From positions 1 to 5,358 of the forward strand of contig JAFGJU010000180.1 in the NCBI GenBank assembly GCA_016928935.1: 5,358 nt of DNA, in the 5' to 3' direction. Under the pieces are notes generated by a model. It saw only the letters and a list, made by a program, of their open reading frames with translations. It searched no databases and was not told where the DNA came from. Source of the stretch: Candidatus Eiseniibacteriota bacterium. GTDB taxonomy: Bacteria; Eisenbacteria; RBG-16-71-46; JAFGJU01. A program made the position numbers and the translations under genes. This document shows positions 4,393 through 5,358 of the stretch, in pieces. The number at the start of each line of letters is the position of its first letter. Within the stretch, counting starts at the first letter, position 1.

Positions 4393-5358
4393 CTAGATCG
4401 TCCTGGCGATTTCCTCCACTGTGTAAAACTGGAGGACGTCGTTTACCTGTATGGCTTCGAAGCCCTCTAGGGCTATTCCGCACTCGAAACCAGCGTTCAC
4501 TTCCCTGACGTCGTCCTTGAAGCGCTTGAGCGACCTGGTTGCTCCGTCGAACAGAACCTTCCCGCCCCTCAGCAAGCGCACTTTGGCGTTCCTGCGCACG
4601 ACGCCGGACGTGACGAACGTTCCCGCGACCGCTCCCGCGCGAGAGAGCTTGAACACGGCCCGCACCTCGGCGGTGCCGATGATCGTCTCCTTCTTCTCCG
4701 GCTTCAGAAGTCCGGCCATGGCCTTCCTTACGTCGTCCAGGACCTCGTAAATGACTCCGTACAGCCGGATGTCGACCTTCTCGCGCTCGGCGAGCAGGAG
4801 CGCGCCGGCGTCGGTCCTGACTCCGAAACCGATTACGACGGCGTCGGACGCGGCCGCCAGCAGCACGTCCGACTCGTTCACGCTGCCCACCCCCTGGTGG
4901 ATTATGTTGAGCCTGACCTCGGTCGAGGGTATACGCGACAGCGCGTCGCTCAACGCCTCCACCGAACCGCCCACGTCCCCCTTCACAATCAGGCGCAGCT
5001 CGTTCACGCCGTGTTTGATCTGCTCGTAGAGGTCGCTCAACGTCATGTGCCTTCGCAGGCGGTACTCGTGCTCCCTGTGGAGCTGCTGCCTCTTTACGGA
5101 TATCTCCCGCGATTCGCGGTCGTCCTTTGTGACAGCGAATATGTCGCCCGCCTGCGGCGTGCCCGTCCAACCGAGCACCTCCACCGGGCGGGACGGACCC
5201 GCTTCCTTGACCTTCTCGCCTCGCTCGTTGTTCATGGCGCGCACTTTCCCGTAGTAGAGACCGGACACGAACGGGTCGCCCACCCTGAGCGTTCCGTCCT
5301 GGACCAGCACCGTGGCCACCACTCCGCGGCCCTGCTCCACCTTGGCCTCTATGACCAC
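4393..5358 (-). CDS. infB: Translation initiation factor IF-2, C-terminal fragment
   Basis: IF2 is the GTPase that delivers initiator fMet-tRNA to the 30S subunit and promotes subunit joining. The last 321 residues are present; the start and the GTP-binding domain lie past the right edge. Fragment residues 1-77 are the beta-barrel following the G domain, with RGVVATVLVQDGTLRVGD at 11-28 and WTGTPQAGDIFAV at 64-76. A helical linker rich in basic and acidic residues covers about 80-118. Domain 3 follows with VKGDVGGSVEAL (125-136) and IIHQGVGSVNESDVLLAAASD (152-172, shown as landmarks H154, G156, G158, N161, E162 and D164). The C-terminal initiator-tRNA-binding barrel includes LKRFKDDVREV and FECGIALEGF. 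The TAG stop is at 4395-4393, 35 nt before the DUF503 gene. No frameshift or missing segment is visible. Confidence 0.97.
   Translation of the reverse strand: MVIEAKVEQGRGVVATVLVQDGTLRVGDPFVSGLYYGKVRAMNNERGEKVKEAGPSRPVEVLGWTGTPQAGDIFAVTKDDRESREISVKRQQLHREHEYRLRRHMTLSDLYEQIKHGVNELRLIVKGDVGGSVEALSDALSRIPSTEVRLNIIHQGVGSVNESDVLLAAASDAVVIGFGVRTDAGALLLAEREKVDIRLYGVIYEVLDDVRKAMAGLLKPEKKETIIGTAEVRAVFKLSRAGAVAGTFVTSGVVRRNAKVRLLRGGKVLFDGATRSLKRFKDDVREVNAGFECGIALEGFEAIQVNDVLQFYTVEEIARTI

Noticed and set aside
4358..5170. Upstream extension of the DUF503 frame to a 364-codon protein
   Set aside because: The added part overlaps infB in another frame, is rich in Arg, Gly and Ala as expected of a shadow, and the family begins at the TTG at 4357.
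1..5358. CRISPR array, tRNA or rRNA gene, insertion sequence or defence system
   Set aside because: No regularly spaced repeats, tRNA-like cloverleaf, transposase motif or phage gene was seen; the genes are contiguous and conserved housekeeping genes.

Overview
The window is the middle of a bacterial translation and RNA-metabolism gene cluster. Every gene lies on the minus strand, so transcription runs from high to low coordinates. The order is infB (3' part only), a DUF503/YlxP-type gene, rbfA, a DHH-family nrnA-type gene, truB, ribF, rpsO and pnp (5' end only). This is a widespread bacterial cluster. The DUF503 and DHH genes between infB and truB point away from enterobacteria, and are seen in Firmicutes and in many deeper or uncultured phyla. 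The DNA is GC-rich and start-codon use is unusual: TTG is favoured for rpsO, truB, nrnA and the DUF503 gene. I cannot name the phylum from the sequence.

Layout from upstream to downstream: infB (5358-4393) runs off the right edge. A 35-nt gap with a 6-bp hairpin leads to the 93-aa DUF503 gene (4357-4076). A 90-nt gap with a 12-bp direct repeat and a 7-bp hairpin leads to rbfA (3985-3623). rbfA overlaps nrnA (3626-2643) by 4 nt, and nrnA overlaps truB (2692-1715) by 50 nt. ribF (1690-773) starts 24 nt after truB. The junction from 772 to 579 is AT-rich and appears to hold a weak terminator candidate, a promoter with an extended -10 element, and a structured leader for rpsO (578-309). A 90-nt spacer with two nested inverted repeats separates rpsO from pnp (218 to the left edge).

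The products form one functional theme. IF2 starts translation, RbfA and S15 serve 30S assembly, TruB modifies tRNA, the NrnA-like enzyme and PNPase degrade RNA, and RibF makes FMN and FAD. The coding content is conventional. The parts most worth a second look are non-coding: the rpsO leader, the rpsO-pnp nested stem, and the repeat between the DUF503 gene and rbfA. I found no mobile element, CRISPR array, tRNA or rRNA. The long plus-strand open frames look like shadows of the real genes.
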